DNA of 64,000 bases from Terrimonas sp. (GTDB lineage Bacteria > Bacteroidota > Bacteroidia > Chitinophagales > Chitinophagaceae), in assembly GCF_003075435.1 (NCBI RefSeq), contig NZ_QCZJ01000009.1:1-64000 (forward strand), written 5' to 3'. Under the pieces are notes generated by a model. It had not been told where the DNA came from. It saw only the letters and a list, made by a program, of their open reading frames with translations, and did not search any database. Below are positions 24,684 to 32,241 of this stretch, piece after piece (positions within the stretch are counted from its first letter, which is position 1; each line of letters starts with the position of its first letter). The position numbers and the translations under genes are program-made.

Positions 24684-25232
24684 TTAAAATTTTTGCAGGA
24701 ACTGCAATGCATTGCCCGTGCCATTCAACCTGAGATATATAGCTTTTGTGCCATTGGCTTCTGTTTTAAGTTCATAGGTATAATTTGTGGTTGCTGTTAT
24801 TTCGCTTTTATCCAGATCCCGGTCTTCCGTTGTCTGCCCGTTTTTGCTTTGCCTGTAATGTGCAGTATGCGCATGTGTGATAATTGTTTTGGACGCTTCG
24901 TTAATTTCAATGGTTCCTTTGGTAAGCGATTGATGATAAGTGCTGAATGTACCTGTTACTGTTTTAGAAGTAAAATACTGCTCATAGGTTCCGTTTGCAT
25001 TAAGCGTAAAAGCAATTGCTATTTCAAATGCATTGCCGAGATAATCAGCCGGGTTCTGGCTCCAGTATTCTGTCATTGAAAAGTTGCCATACATCCAGTT
25101 GCCCTGCATGCCGGAAGATACAGGAGTTCTTGGCCCATTTCCGTAACCGCCCGGGGATGGTTGTACCGGATCTTTCTCACATGTACCAAACAATGATGAC
25201 AGCGCTATTGCTACGATGATAATTTTTTTCAT
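24684..25232 (-). CDS. Putative lipoprotein, lipocalin-like
   Basis: This 182-residue protein starts with a signal sequence MKKIIIVAIALSSLFGTCEKD. The cysteine at residue 18 could be lipidated, although the -3 to -1 residues (FGT) are not ideal. The mature part has strands typical of small lipocalin-like Bacteroidota proteins: MQGNWMYGNFSM, NANGTYEQYFTS, VTGTFSTY and KGTIEINEASKTIITH. The exact family is uncertain. It converges on the LytTR gene. Its upstream region has a -7 box and two LytTR-like repeats, so it is a good candidate target of the neighbouring signalling operon. Confidence 0.7.
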   Translation of the reverse strand: MKKIIIVAIALSSLFGTCEKDPVQPSPGGYGNGPRTPVSSGMQGNWMYGNFSMTEYWSQNPADYLGNAFEIAIAFTLNANGTYEQYFTSKTVTGTFSTYHQSLTKGTIEINEASKTIITHAHTAHYRQSKNGQTTEDRDLDKSEITATTNYTYELKTEANGTKAIYLRLNGTGNALQFLQKF

Positions 25233-25242
25233 AATTTTTTTG

Positions 25243-25250
25243 CAAAAATA
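25243..25250 (-). promoter_or_regulatory. Possible -7 promoter element of the lipoprotein gene
   Basis: Read on the minus strand this is TATTTTTG, fitting TAnnTTTG, 11 bp before the start codon at 25232. The position for a -33 box (about 25270-25273) reads TTTT instead of TTTG. The LytTR-like repeats lie just beyond it, as expected for an activated promoter. Confidence 0.45.
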
Positions 25251-25282
25251 TTCCGGGCAGTATGTATGAAAAATGTAAGTGG

Positions 25283-25313
25283 TTATGAACTGCGCAAACA
25301 GGAGTATGAACTG
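25283..25313 (-). promoter_or_regulatory. Putative LytTR-type direct-repeat operator upstream of the lipoprotein gene
   Basis: TTATGAACTG (25283-25292) and GTATGAACTG (25304-25313) are again 21 bp apart. On the minus strand, the transcribed direction of the lipoprotein gene, they read GCAGTTCAT (one mismatch to the LytTR pattern) and TCAGTTCAT (full match). A weaker GTATGAAAAA lies at 25264. Relative to the -7 box the pair would fall at about -47 to -77, typical for an activator. The rest of the 25233-25510 gap shows no gene. Confidence 0.55.
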
Positions 25314-25510
25314 AGCAATAGTGGATCAATGTTGTTTCCTTAAGATAAATCATCAGCATAAAACTTTTAATAGTCAGCAATGCGAAGACTTATCGAATTG
25401 TTACCAGTATCCGGCAAAACGATATTGAATAATGAATAGTAAATAAATTGAAGATAGCTGTTCACTATTCACAAAACAATGCGAACTGTTATGGTTAACA
25501 CAAAAGTATA

Positions 25511-26542
25511 TTACAGGGAAGCTCTCAGTGTAAGCTTAAATGGTACTTCAATGTGTTTCTTATCACCTGTCAATACAAGTTGGGCTGCCTGTACGCCCAT
25601 TGCATAAAAATCTGTTGAGATGGTTGTAATACCATTAAGAATGATTTTTTTCATAACGGTTTCGTTGTAAGAAATTACGCCAATATCTTTTCCTATTTTT
25701 AACTTCATTGATATCAATCTTTCCACCAGCGCTACAAGATCAGCCTCCATTAAGTTAATATATACTTCGCCGCTGTGAACGGCCTCAGAAGAAATATCAT
25801 GCACTATTTTATGGGTGAAAGCATATTCATGGCAAAACCTGTTGAATCCTTTAATGATCTCCTGCGGGAAATAGCTTTTTTCGGGAAAAATTATTTTGAG
25901 CGTATGATATTTGGCAAGGGGCTTCAGCGCCTGTTCAAGTGCATTGTAAATATCTTTCTCAAAATTTTCATATACGCCTCCGTATTCTCCGTCAACACCC
26001 GGAAGGCTTTTGTCGAGCAATATTAATTTGTGTTTGGGAATAGTATTGATGATGTCATCCGCATTATCTCCTGCTTCTATAAAATGCGGAATGATCACAT
26101 AGTGAGAATAGTCTTCTTTTGCATTTGTAATAAGCTTTTTGAACAGCGCGTAATCGTTATTGTAAATGTAGAAGTCAATGGCAACATTTTCGCCAAGTGT
26201 TTCTACAAAAGCATCGTATACTATTTTTTTGTGAGCGCTCAGCTTGTTAAAGAGTAGCATTACCCGCTGAGACTGCCTGATATTGTCATTCACTATATAA
26301 TAGCCTTTACCGGGCACAGAACCAAGTACCCCCATTTTTTTGAGATGCTTATATCCCTTTTCGGCAGTATCTCTTGATACTTCAAGCTCAAAGCTTAATT
26401 CGTTTATAGAAGGAACGATATCATCTTTCTTCAATTTGCCTGCTTCAATGGCATTGAGTATTGAATTGGTAAGCTGTAAATATTTGGGAGTAGAAGAAAA
26501 CTCATCCACCTGCACATTAGCGAAAAAATTGCTGAACTTCAT
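25511..26542 (-). CDS. GntR-family transcriptional regulator with sugar-binding-type sensor domain
   Basis: This 343-residue protein has an N-terminal GntR winged helix (about 17-85): YLQLTNSILNAIEAGKLKKDDIVPSINELSFELEVSRDTAEKGYKHLKKMGVLGSVPGKGYYI. The C-terminal domain (about 92-340) has a periplasmic-binding-protein/LacI-like fold, with VMLLFNKLSAHKK, HYVIIPHF, HKLILLDKSLPG and IGVISYNETVMKKIILNGITTISTDFYAMGVQAAQLVL. Such regulators of Bacteroidota usually respond to a sugar and control nearby carbohydrate genes. No target is obvious next to it. It is transcribed alone. Confidence 0.88.
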   Translation of the reverse strand: MKFSNFFANVQVDEFSSTPKYLQLTNSILNAIEAGKLKKDDIVPSINELSFELEVSRDTAEKGYKHLKKMGVLGSVPGKGYYIVNDNIRQSQRVMLLFNKLSAHKKIVYDAFVETLGENVAIDFYIYNNDYALFKKLITNAKEDYSHYVIIPHFIEAGDNADDIINTIPKHKLILLDKSLPGVDGEYGGVYENFEKDIYNALEQALKPLAKYHTLKIIFPEKSYFPQEIIKGFNRFCHEYAFTHKIVHDISSEAVHSGEVYINLMEADLVALVERLISMKLKIGKDIGVISYNETVMKKIILNGITTISTDFYAMGVQAAQLVLTGDKKHIEVPFKLTLRASL

Positions 26543-26562
26543 ACGGGCTCAAAATAAAATAG

Positions 26563-26570
26563 CAAATATA
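26563..26570 (-). promoter_or_regulatory. Possible -7 promoter element of the GntR gene
   Basis: The minus strand reads TATATTTG, a match to TAnnTTTG, 20 bp before the ATG at 26542. No clear TTTG lies 19 bp further upstream. Confidence 0.4.
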
Positions 26571-26748
26571 ACTGTATATGGTGTTTATAGTAGTTAAAAA
26601 ATCAGGGATTTTGCTTTTAGAAAAAAACATTTGCGGTTATGTGTCATCTCGAACGAGCAACACGGGAACTTTACTATTATCGTTTTGGCGCGAGTGAGAG
26701 ATATGCCGGGCCTTGGTACTAATGCTCAATATTTGTACTACTGCTGAT

Positions 26749-26926
26749 ACACGGATGATACTGATAAACACCGATACATTCCGTGAATATCCGCTATATC
26801 TGTTTTATCCGTGTTCCATTCTGCGTATTGGGCATGCCCGGCGGGAATGGGTTTGTTACACAAAGAGCCACGAAGGATACACAAAGTTACACAGCGTGTT
26901 TTATTATTCTTTGCGGCTCTTTGTGT
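26749..26926. repeat. Two simple-word inverted repeats in a long gene-free gap
   Basis: ACACGGAT (26749-26756) pairs with ATCCGTGT (26807-26814). A second, stronger pair is ACACAAAGAGCC (26858-26869) with GGCTCTTTGTGT (26915-26926). Inside it, CGAAGGATAC pairs imperfectly with GTATTCTTCG. The gap 26543-27303 has no intact gene. Short frames here on both strands are by-products of the repeat. A CTTTGTGT-word tract also occurs at about 51350-51395. Confidence 0.65.
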
Positions 26927-27075
26927 ATTCTTCGGGTACCTCTGTGAAATAACCAGTGAATAATGCAACCGGTAAGCCGGGACTTATAAGCTGTAACCGG
27001 CATCCTGCCGCGTAGCGGTTACCTGTTTGTAGCTAAATGCTTAAATGTGATATCCCTGTTTAAAAAACATGGTTT

Positions 27076-27288
27076 TTATTCTCCTGATATGTACCCTCCA
27101 TCTTTTAAATCTTCTATTGATGTTATTGGATTTAATATACCCTCCTTCATTAAAAAACACATGTTGGCTATATCAAATACCTGTTTATAATAGTGATCAG
27201 TCAATATAAAACCTTTAACTGCCGACAGTTCAAGAATTTTATTCCTGCTGTCGCCATTGGCGACATTGCTAAAAAAGAAACTCTGAAT
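27076..27288 (-). pseudogene. Unlisted protein-like frame without start codon (gene remnant?)
   Basis: On the minus strand a frame stays open for 70 codons after a TGA at 27289-27291. It reads with protein-like composition: SRNKILELSAVKGFILTD, HYYKQVFDIANMCFLMKE, GILNPITSIEDLKDGG, and it ends at a TAA at 27076-27078. There is no ATG at the head; the first methionine is deep inside. It looks like the C-terminal end of a helical protein, perhaps a truncated gene. The helix-helix ending resembles that of some PIN-like (DUF3368) proteins, but this is weak. Confidence 0.35.
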
Positions 27289-27303
27289 TCAGAAATATAA
27301 TGC

Positions 27304-29562
27304 CTACTTCACCTTCTCATCTAATTCTTCAAGCGTCCACGGATCCCAGCGCCTGCCAACGACGTCTCTTACTTTTTTAATATCATCAACATGCACGGGA
27401 CTGGCTGAATTGCCAAGGTTTGTTCTTATATAACTGAACACTTCCGACAGCCATTGATCTTCACTATTCATCATGGGTGGCATAATGCTAGAGTATTCTT
27501 TACCATCTACTGGGCCTTTCAGTCCGCTCAATACAATGCGTATCAGTTTTTGCGGGTCGCCGTTAACTCTTGGAGAGCCTGCGAGCGGGGGAGCGATCAT
27601 GCCAGAGCTGCCGAACTTCAGTCCCTTGCCATCCGAGCCATGGCAGGAAGAACAAATGGATTTAAAATTCTCCGCACCCTTCAGCACCAATGCTTTATCA
27701 GCTTCATTCAATCCGTCTGTTTTTACCAGTACAGGTTGTGATGTGGTAAGATGACCAATGGTGATCTGTGCCGCCTGGTATACCATACCTGTATGCACTG
27801 AACCTGTTTTTATTGCTGCTTCAAGCATCGGTTTCGCAACTTCGCCTGTACTGTACCGTAAGGATTGAACAAGTTGTGTTTTTACATCTGTATCCGTATC
27901 ATTTACCATTTTTCCTATTGCGGCCATAATATCAGCATCGTTGGTTTTTATCAGTGGCTCACTCAGCCATATTGCCATTTTTCTTATTTCAGGTACGTTA
28001 TCGTTTAATGCAGATAATAATAATGGTTTATCAATAGCATGCAAACCTTCCAGTGTCCATAATGCATGAATTCGTCCTGTAAGTGTTGTGCCGGTTTTCC
28101 AAAACATCAGCTTATCCATAAAACTGCGCTCATTCAAGGCCATTTTTTTAAGCGCGGGTATCGCAGATTGTTCATTTCTTACAATGAGTAGCTTCTGGGC
28201 ATTATCCCTCCACCAGCCATTGGGATGATCAAGATTGGTTACCAGCTCTTCTGCAGATGCTTTAATTAACCGGGGCTTTGTATTATCGGGTGGTATAGCT
28301 TCATGCACAATGCGGTAAATTCTTCCCCTGCCGATATTCTTATCTAAACCAAAACGTTGTATCTGCGGGCGGATATATGATGAAGGTCCTGTCCAGTTGC
28401 CTTCCTGTATAATGCCCCTGTACATATCAGTAATATACATACAGCCGTCAGGGCCTGTGGCAAGGTTCACCGGGCGGAAGTTCATATCTGTTGAAGCGAT
28501 AAATTCCATTTTATCATAAGCGTTCTTAACTACACGCACGCCGTTTTTGGCAAGCACTTTCGCCCGCCTGATCAATCTGCCCACCGGTTCACAGATAAAG
28601 AGATCACCTTTCATGGTTTGCGGAAGCCTGTCGCCACGGTAAATGGTTTGCCCGCATGTTGCAGTAAAATGGTTGAGCGTGCTATCATCTTTCAATCTTT
28701 TTTTACCACCTTCAATATCCGGCGTTGCAATAATTGGCCAGGGGGTATGAAAATCTCCTTCATATTGTGCTTCTTCAAAATCAAGCTCGCCATAGGCAGG
28801 CATCTGTTGAAAGCCAAGTGCTGCTACTTCACCACCGGCAGAGGAAAGAAACAGTCTGCCATAATCATCATTACCCAAGCCCCATTGGCCGCCCGGAACA
28901 TCCACAAGACTATCTACTACCAGCTCCTGTCCGGTCCATTTATAGCGTAATTGACGGCTGGTATATATCCAGTTATCCAGGTTCCAGACCAGTCCGCTGC
29001 GCTGGTGTTCCAGGTTACGGGTATCCGGTATATCGTTGTGGTATACCTGCACTTTTTCATCTGCAACGCCATCGTTATTCGTATCCCTGTAAGTATATAA
29101 ATTGCTTGAATAAGTTTCTGCAACCACCAGCCTGTCATCCAGCGCCAGTATCATGCGCGGCAGTACAAGGCTGTCAATAAAAACAGTACGCTTGTCCATT
29201 TTGCCATCGTTATCGGTATCTTCCAGCCGCACAATGCTGCTGATGGGCAGATTTTCATCAATAGCATTTATATCCTGCATATATGTTTTCATTTGTGCCA
29301 CATACATTGCGCCGTTACCATCCCAGGCTATGGCAACCGGCTCCTGTATCATGGGTTCGCTGGCAACCAGCTCAAGCTTGTATCCTTCGGGCAGATGAAT
29401 GGTTTTCATACTTTCTTCCGGCGATAAGGGCGCGCCTGAAGGGTGAGGATTTACAGCTATTTTAACCGGCAGTTTTTCCGGAATATCCGCAATGTTTTTT
29501 TGAGAGCAACCCAGGGCTGAAAGCAGGCAGAGGAGTAACAATAAATGGAATAACTTCTTCAT
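27304..29562 (-). CDS. Lipoprotein with glucose-dehydrogenase-like propeller, HEAT repeats and cytochrome c
   Basis: This 752-residue protein starts with a lipobox signal peptide (LLSALGC, Cys19). A beta-propeller of the PVC-type membrane-bound dehydrogenase/sorbosone dehydrogenase group follows (about 55-420: GYKLELVASEPMIQEPVAIAWDGNGAMYVAQM; NLATGPDGCMYITDMYRGII). A HEAT-like helical region spans about 440-610, and a C-terminal cytochrome c has CSSCH at 637-641 with SIMPPMM as a likely Met ligand. The substrate is unknown; relatives are thought to oxidise sugars or polyols in the periplasm and hand electrons to the haem. The gene appears monocistronic, with an 8-bp inverted repeat upstream. 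Confidence 0.85.
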   Translation of the reverse strand: MKKLFHLLLLLCLLSALGCSQKNIADIPEKLPVKIAVNPHPSGAPLSPEESMKTIHLPEGYKLELVASEPMIQEPVAIAWDGNGAMYVAQMKTYMQDINAIDENLPISSIVRLEDTDNDGKMDKRTVFIDSLVLPRMILALDDRLVVAETYSSNLYTYRDTNNDGVADEKVQVYHNDIPDTRNLEHQRSGLVWNLDNWIYTSRQLRYKWTGQELVVDSLVDVPGGQWGLGNDDYGRLFLSSAGGEVAALGFQQMPAYGELDFEEAQYEGDFHTPWPIIATPDIEGGKKRLKDDSTLNHFTATCGQTIYRGDRLPQTMKGDLFICEPVGRLIRRAKVLAKNGVRVVKNAYDKMEFIASTDMNFRPVNLATGPDGCMYITDMYRGIIQEGNWTGPSSYIRPQIQRFGLDKNIGRGRIYRIVHEAIPPDNTKPRLIKASAEELVTNLDHPNGWWRDNAQKLLIVRNEQSAIPALKKMALNERSFMDKLMFWKTGTTLTGRIHALWTLEGLHAIDKPLLLSALNDNVPEIRKMAIWLSEPLIKTNDADIMAAIGKMVNDTDTDVKTQLVQSLRYSTGEVAKPMLEAAIKTGSVHTGMVYQAAQITIGHLTTSQPVLVKTDGLNEADKALVLKGAENFKSICSSCHGSDGKGLKFGSSGMIAPPLAGSPRVNGDPQKLIRIVLSGLKGPVDGKEYSSIMPPMMNSEDQWLSEVFSYIRTNLGNSASPVHVDDIKKVRDVVGRRWDPWTLEELDEKVK

Positions 29563-29577
29563 TATAAAAAATTTACA

Positions 29578-29601
29578 ACCTGTGCCGGTATAAGCACAGG
29601 T
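29578..29601. promoter_or_regulatory. Inverted repeat upstream of the propeller-cytochrome gene
   Basis: ACCTGTGC (29578-29585) and GCACAGGT (29594-29601) form a perfect 8-bp inverted repeat with an 8-base centre, 16-39 bp before the start codon of the minus-strand gene. It could be an operator or a leader hairpin. There is no U-run, so it is unlikely to be a terminator. Confidence 0.4.
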
Positions 29602-29693
29602 CGTAAAGAGAAGACAGTAATACCTGTATACCCAATTTTTATTATGATTAACCTGCTTTCATATTTCTTGCACCCTATAACCTTTACCTTTCC

Positions 29694-30728
29694 TCAAATC
29701 AGGCATTCTTCAATTCTTTTCAGCCCTGTTGCTACTGGCAGCTTTTCCCATAGTATTTTATATACTACTTTGGCAATAGGCATATCAGCCTGTATTTCTT
29801 TATTGATATTGTAGATGCTTTTGCTGGCATTATATCCTTCAGCCACCATATTCATTTCAAGCTGAGCAGATAGTACAGAATGTCCCTTGCCTATCATATT
29901 ACCAAATGTTCTGTTGCGGCTGAAGAGGGAGTAGCAGGTTACCAGCAGGTCGCCGAGATATACAGAAGCCGCGTAATTCGGTGATTTTTTATGGTGTGTT
30001 TTATCAGCAGTATGTACGCCTACATCAATATTGCGTATGCCAGCCTTTTTTAAAAATTCCGCCATTTCATCTGCGCAGTTGGCAATAAGAACGCTTAAAA
30101 AATTATCGCCATAGCCTTTGCCGTGTGCAATGCCTGAAGCCACTGCATATATATTTTTTAAAATCGCGGCATATTGAACACCATATATGTCAGTATTAAT
30201 AATTGTATTGATATACGCTGTAGAAAAATGCCTGGCAATATCTTCTGTCGCTTCCGCATTGGTGCCCGAAAATGTCAGATAGGACAGTCGCTCTGCCGCT
30301 ACTTCTTCGGCATGGCAGGGTCCCATAATGGTGAAATAATTATCTATACTGAAATGGTATTCTGATGCCAGGTAATCATTCAGCAATTGGTTATGCTGCG
30401 GAAGCATACCTTTAACAGCAGATATGATTTTTTTCCGTTCAAGGTCTTCTGCCCTGAGTTCATTGAACTGCTGCGCTACAAAAGCCGAAGGAGTAACTAT
30501 TACAATATGATCAGATTGCAGGATTGTATTTGCCGCATCGGTAGTTAACGATAAAAGATTTGTATCAAATGCAACAGAAGTAAGATAATTGGGATTGTGA
30601 TGTCTTTTCAATATATGCTGAAGGGTTTCGTCTCCCCTCACGCACCAGTTAATATGCATTCCATTATCGGTAAGCATTTTTGCCAGGGCTGTTCCCCAGC
30701 TGCCACTACCTATTATACCAAACTGCAT
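29694..30728 (-). CDS. gpsA: Glycerol-3-phosphate dehydrogenase [NAD(P)+]
   Basis: This 344-residue cytosolic enzyme reduces dihydroxyacetone phosphate to sn-glycerol 3-phosphate for phospholipid synthesis. The dinucleotide-binding motif GIIGSGSWGTALAKML is at residues 4-19. The conserved MGPCHAEEVAAE, the catalytic-lysine region YAAILKNIYAVASGIAHGKGYGDN (about 183-206) and the substrate-binding segment GVHTADKTHHKKSPNYAASVYLGDLLVTCYS follow. Length is normal for the family (about 330-340). The upstream adaptor gene on the same strand is 87 bp away, across an inverted repeat, so co-transcription is uncertain. Confidence 0.95.
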   Translation of the reverse strand: MQFGIIGSGSWGTALAKMLTDNGMHINWCVRGDETLQHILKRHHNPNYLTSVAFDTNLLSLTTDAANTILQSDHIVIVTPSAFVAQQFNELRAEDLERKKIISAVKGMLPQHNQLLNDYLASEYHFSIDNYFTIMGPCHAEEVAAERLSYLTFSGTNAEATEDIARHFSTAYINTIINTDIYGVQYAAILKNIYAVASGIAHGKGYGDNFLSVLIANCADEMAEFLKKAGIRNIDVGVHTADKTHHKKSPNYAASVYLGDLLVTCYSLFSRNRTFGNMIGKGHSVLSAQLEMNMVAEGYNASKSIYNINKEIQADMPIAKVVYKILWEKLPVATGLKRIEECLI

Positions 30729-30737
30729 AGTATTTAT

Positions 30738-30797
30738 AGTTTATGGTTTGTGGTTTGTAGTTGAACGCAACGTATCTCTAACCGTAAACCATAAACT
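30738..30797. repeat. Inverted repeat of simple words
   Basis: AGTTTATGGTTT (30738-30749) and AAACCATAAACT (30786-30797) are a perfect 12-bp inverted repeat. Both arms continue as degenerate tandem words (TTTGTGGTTTGTAG; ACAAACCATAAAC). It lies between the RND adaptor gene and gpsA. Confidence 0.75.
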
Positions 30798-30815
30798 ACA
30801 AACCATAAACCTTCC

Positions 30816-32213
30816 TTATTTCTTCACTTCAAACAACTGATCTTTCGGCACAACCTTTACCTTGGTTCCTGATTTAAGCGTTTTGCTAACAATGGTATAT
30901 GGTCCTGTGATCACTTCATCTCCTTCCTGCAAGCCTTCACTTATCTCAATATTATTGATATCCTGTATGCTGGTTTTAACCTGTTTTAATTTAACGGTAT
31001 TATCTTTCTGCAATACAAATACCACTTCAAGCAAATCATCATTGGTGTTAGATGAGCCTGGTGCAGGCGCATTATTATCCGTATTTGTTGTTTCTTTTTT
31101 TACTGCAACGGTTTTTGTTTTGCTGGCAGCGGTATCATTTTTATCGCGGGTGGTTACCGCGTTTATAGGAACAGACAGCACATTGTTATGCGTTCGGGTT
31201 TGTATATCCGCGCTGGCGCTCATGCCTGGTCTGAAGGGGAACTTTCTTGGTTTGGAAGGATCAATAAGGTCAGCATAAGATTCACGTAAAATACGTATAC
31301 GTACTTCATAATTCGTTACATCTGTGCTGCTGCTAAGCGAGGAAGATGTTTGCGTGGCAGCGCCTTTCTGGCTGCTGGCTATTTGTGTAACTACTCCTTT
31401 AAACTTCCTGTTATTATAAGCATCTACCTCTATAACAGAAGTATCGCCGATATTTATTTTCTGCACATCATTTTCTCCAACTTCCACTCTTATTTCAAAT
31501 ACGCTTATATCCGCAATGCGCATCATTTCCGTACCTGCCATCATGGAGTTTCCCACTACTCTTTCACCCTTCTTTACATTCAGCAGCGACACAACACCTG
31601 TCATCGGAGATATTAGTGCGGTTCTGCTCAGGTCTTTGTTGGCTTTTGAAAGATTTGCGGCTGCGCTTTTTACCTGCGCCTCGTTGCTGCGAATGCTTTG
31701 CAATGCTGCGTTGTAATTTGCCTGTGCGCTGTTCAGGTTGTTTTGCGCCTGTTCAAACTCTGATTTTGAAATTACTTTATCCTTCAATAATTTTTCCTGC
31801 CTTTCGTAAGTCGTTTTCGCGAGGTCAAGCGCTGATTTCAATGCTTCTAACTGCGCCTGTGAGTTTGCTACCAAAGATTGCTGACCCGCTACCTGTGCCG
31901 CGGCCTGGTCGCGTTGCGTAGCATATATATCCGCATATATCCGGGCAAGTATCTGCCCTTTTCTCACACTGTCTCCTTCTTCTACATTCAATTCGGTTAT
32001 CTCACCCGAAACGTCGGGGCTTATTTTTACTTCTATCTCAGGATATACTTTACCGCTCGCGGTTACTATTTCCGTGATATTGCGGCGTACTACTTTTTCA
32101 GCGGATACTTTAGTTCCTTCTTCTTTTCCAATTACACCGGCCTTTTTTAAAGCGATTAGCAACACAACCAAAGCAACCAGTATAATTACAATCCAAAGCA
32201 GTTTTTTGTTCAT
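30816..32213 (-). CDS. Efflux periplasmic adaptor (MacA/HlyD-like)
   Basis: This 465-residue membrane-fusion protein has an N-terminal anchor (about 4-22, LLWIVIILVALVVLLIAL). A split biotinyl/lipoyl-like domain follows (VKISPDVSGEITELNVEEGDSVRKGQILARIY). A long alpha-helical hairpin spans about 95-200 (AGQQSLVANSQAQLEALKSALDLAKTTYERQEKLL), then a beta-barrel and a membrane-proximal domain with a polar insert rich in Thr/Lys/Asn (about 370-395). It would bridge an inner-membrane pump to the TolC-type channel encoded just upstream. No permease gene lies in this cluster. It starts 28 bp after the TolC gene, so the two form an operon. Confidence 0.9.
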   Translation of the reverse strand: MNKKLLWIVIILVALVVLLIALKKAGVIGKEEGTKVSAEKVVRRNITEIVTASGKVYPEIEVKISPDVSGEITELNVEEGDSVRKGQILARIYADIYATQRDQAAAQVAGQQSLVANSQAQLEALKSALDLAKTTYERQEKLLKDKVISKSEFEQAQNNLNSAQANYNAALQSIRSNEAQVKSAAANLSKANKDLSRTALISPMTGVVSLLNVKKGERVVGNSMMAGTEMMRIADISVFEIRVEVGENDVQKINIGDTSVIEVDAYNNRKFKGVVTQIASSQKGAATQTSSSLSSSTDVTNYEVRIRILRESYADLIDPSKPRKFPFRPGMSASADIQTRTHNNVLSVPINAVTTRDKNDTAASKTKTVAVKKETTNTDNNAPAPGSSNTNDDLLEVVFVLQKDNTVKLKQVKTSIQDINNIEISEGLQEGDEVITGPYTIVSKTLKSGTKVKVVPKDQLFEVKK

Positions 32214-32241
32214 GAGATATTCTTGTTAAATAAGTTGATGA

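Noticed and set aside
26713-26968. Short frames on both strands over the 26.7-27.0 kb repeat
   Set aside because: They are produced by the inverted-repeat words and do not look like proteins.
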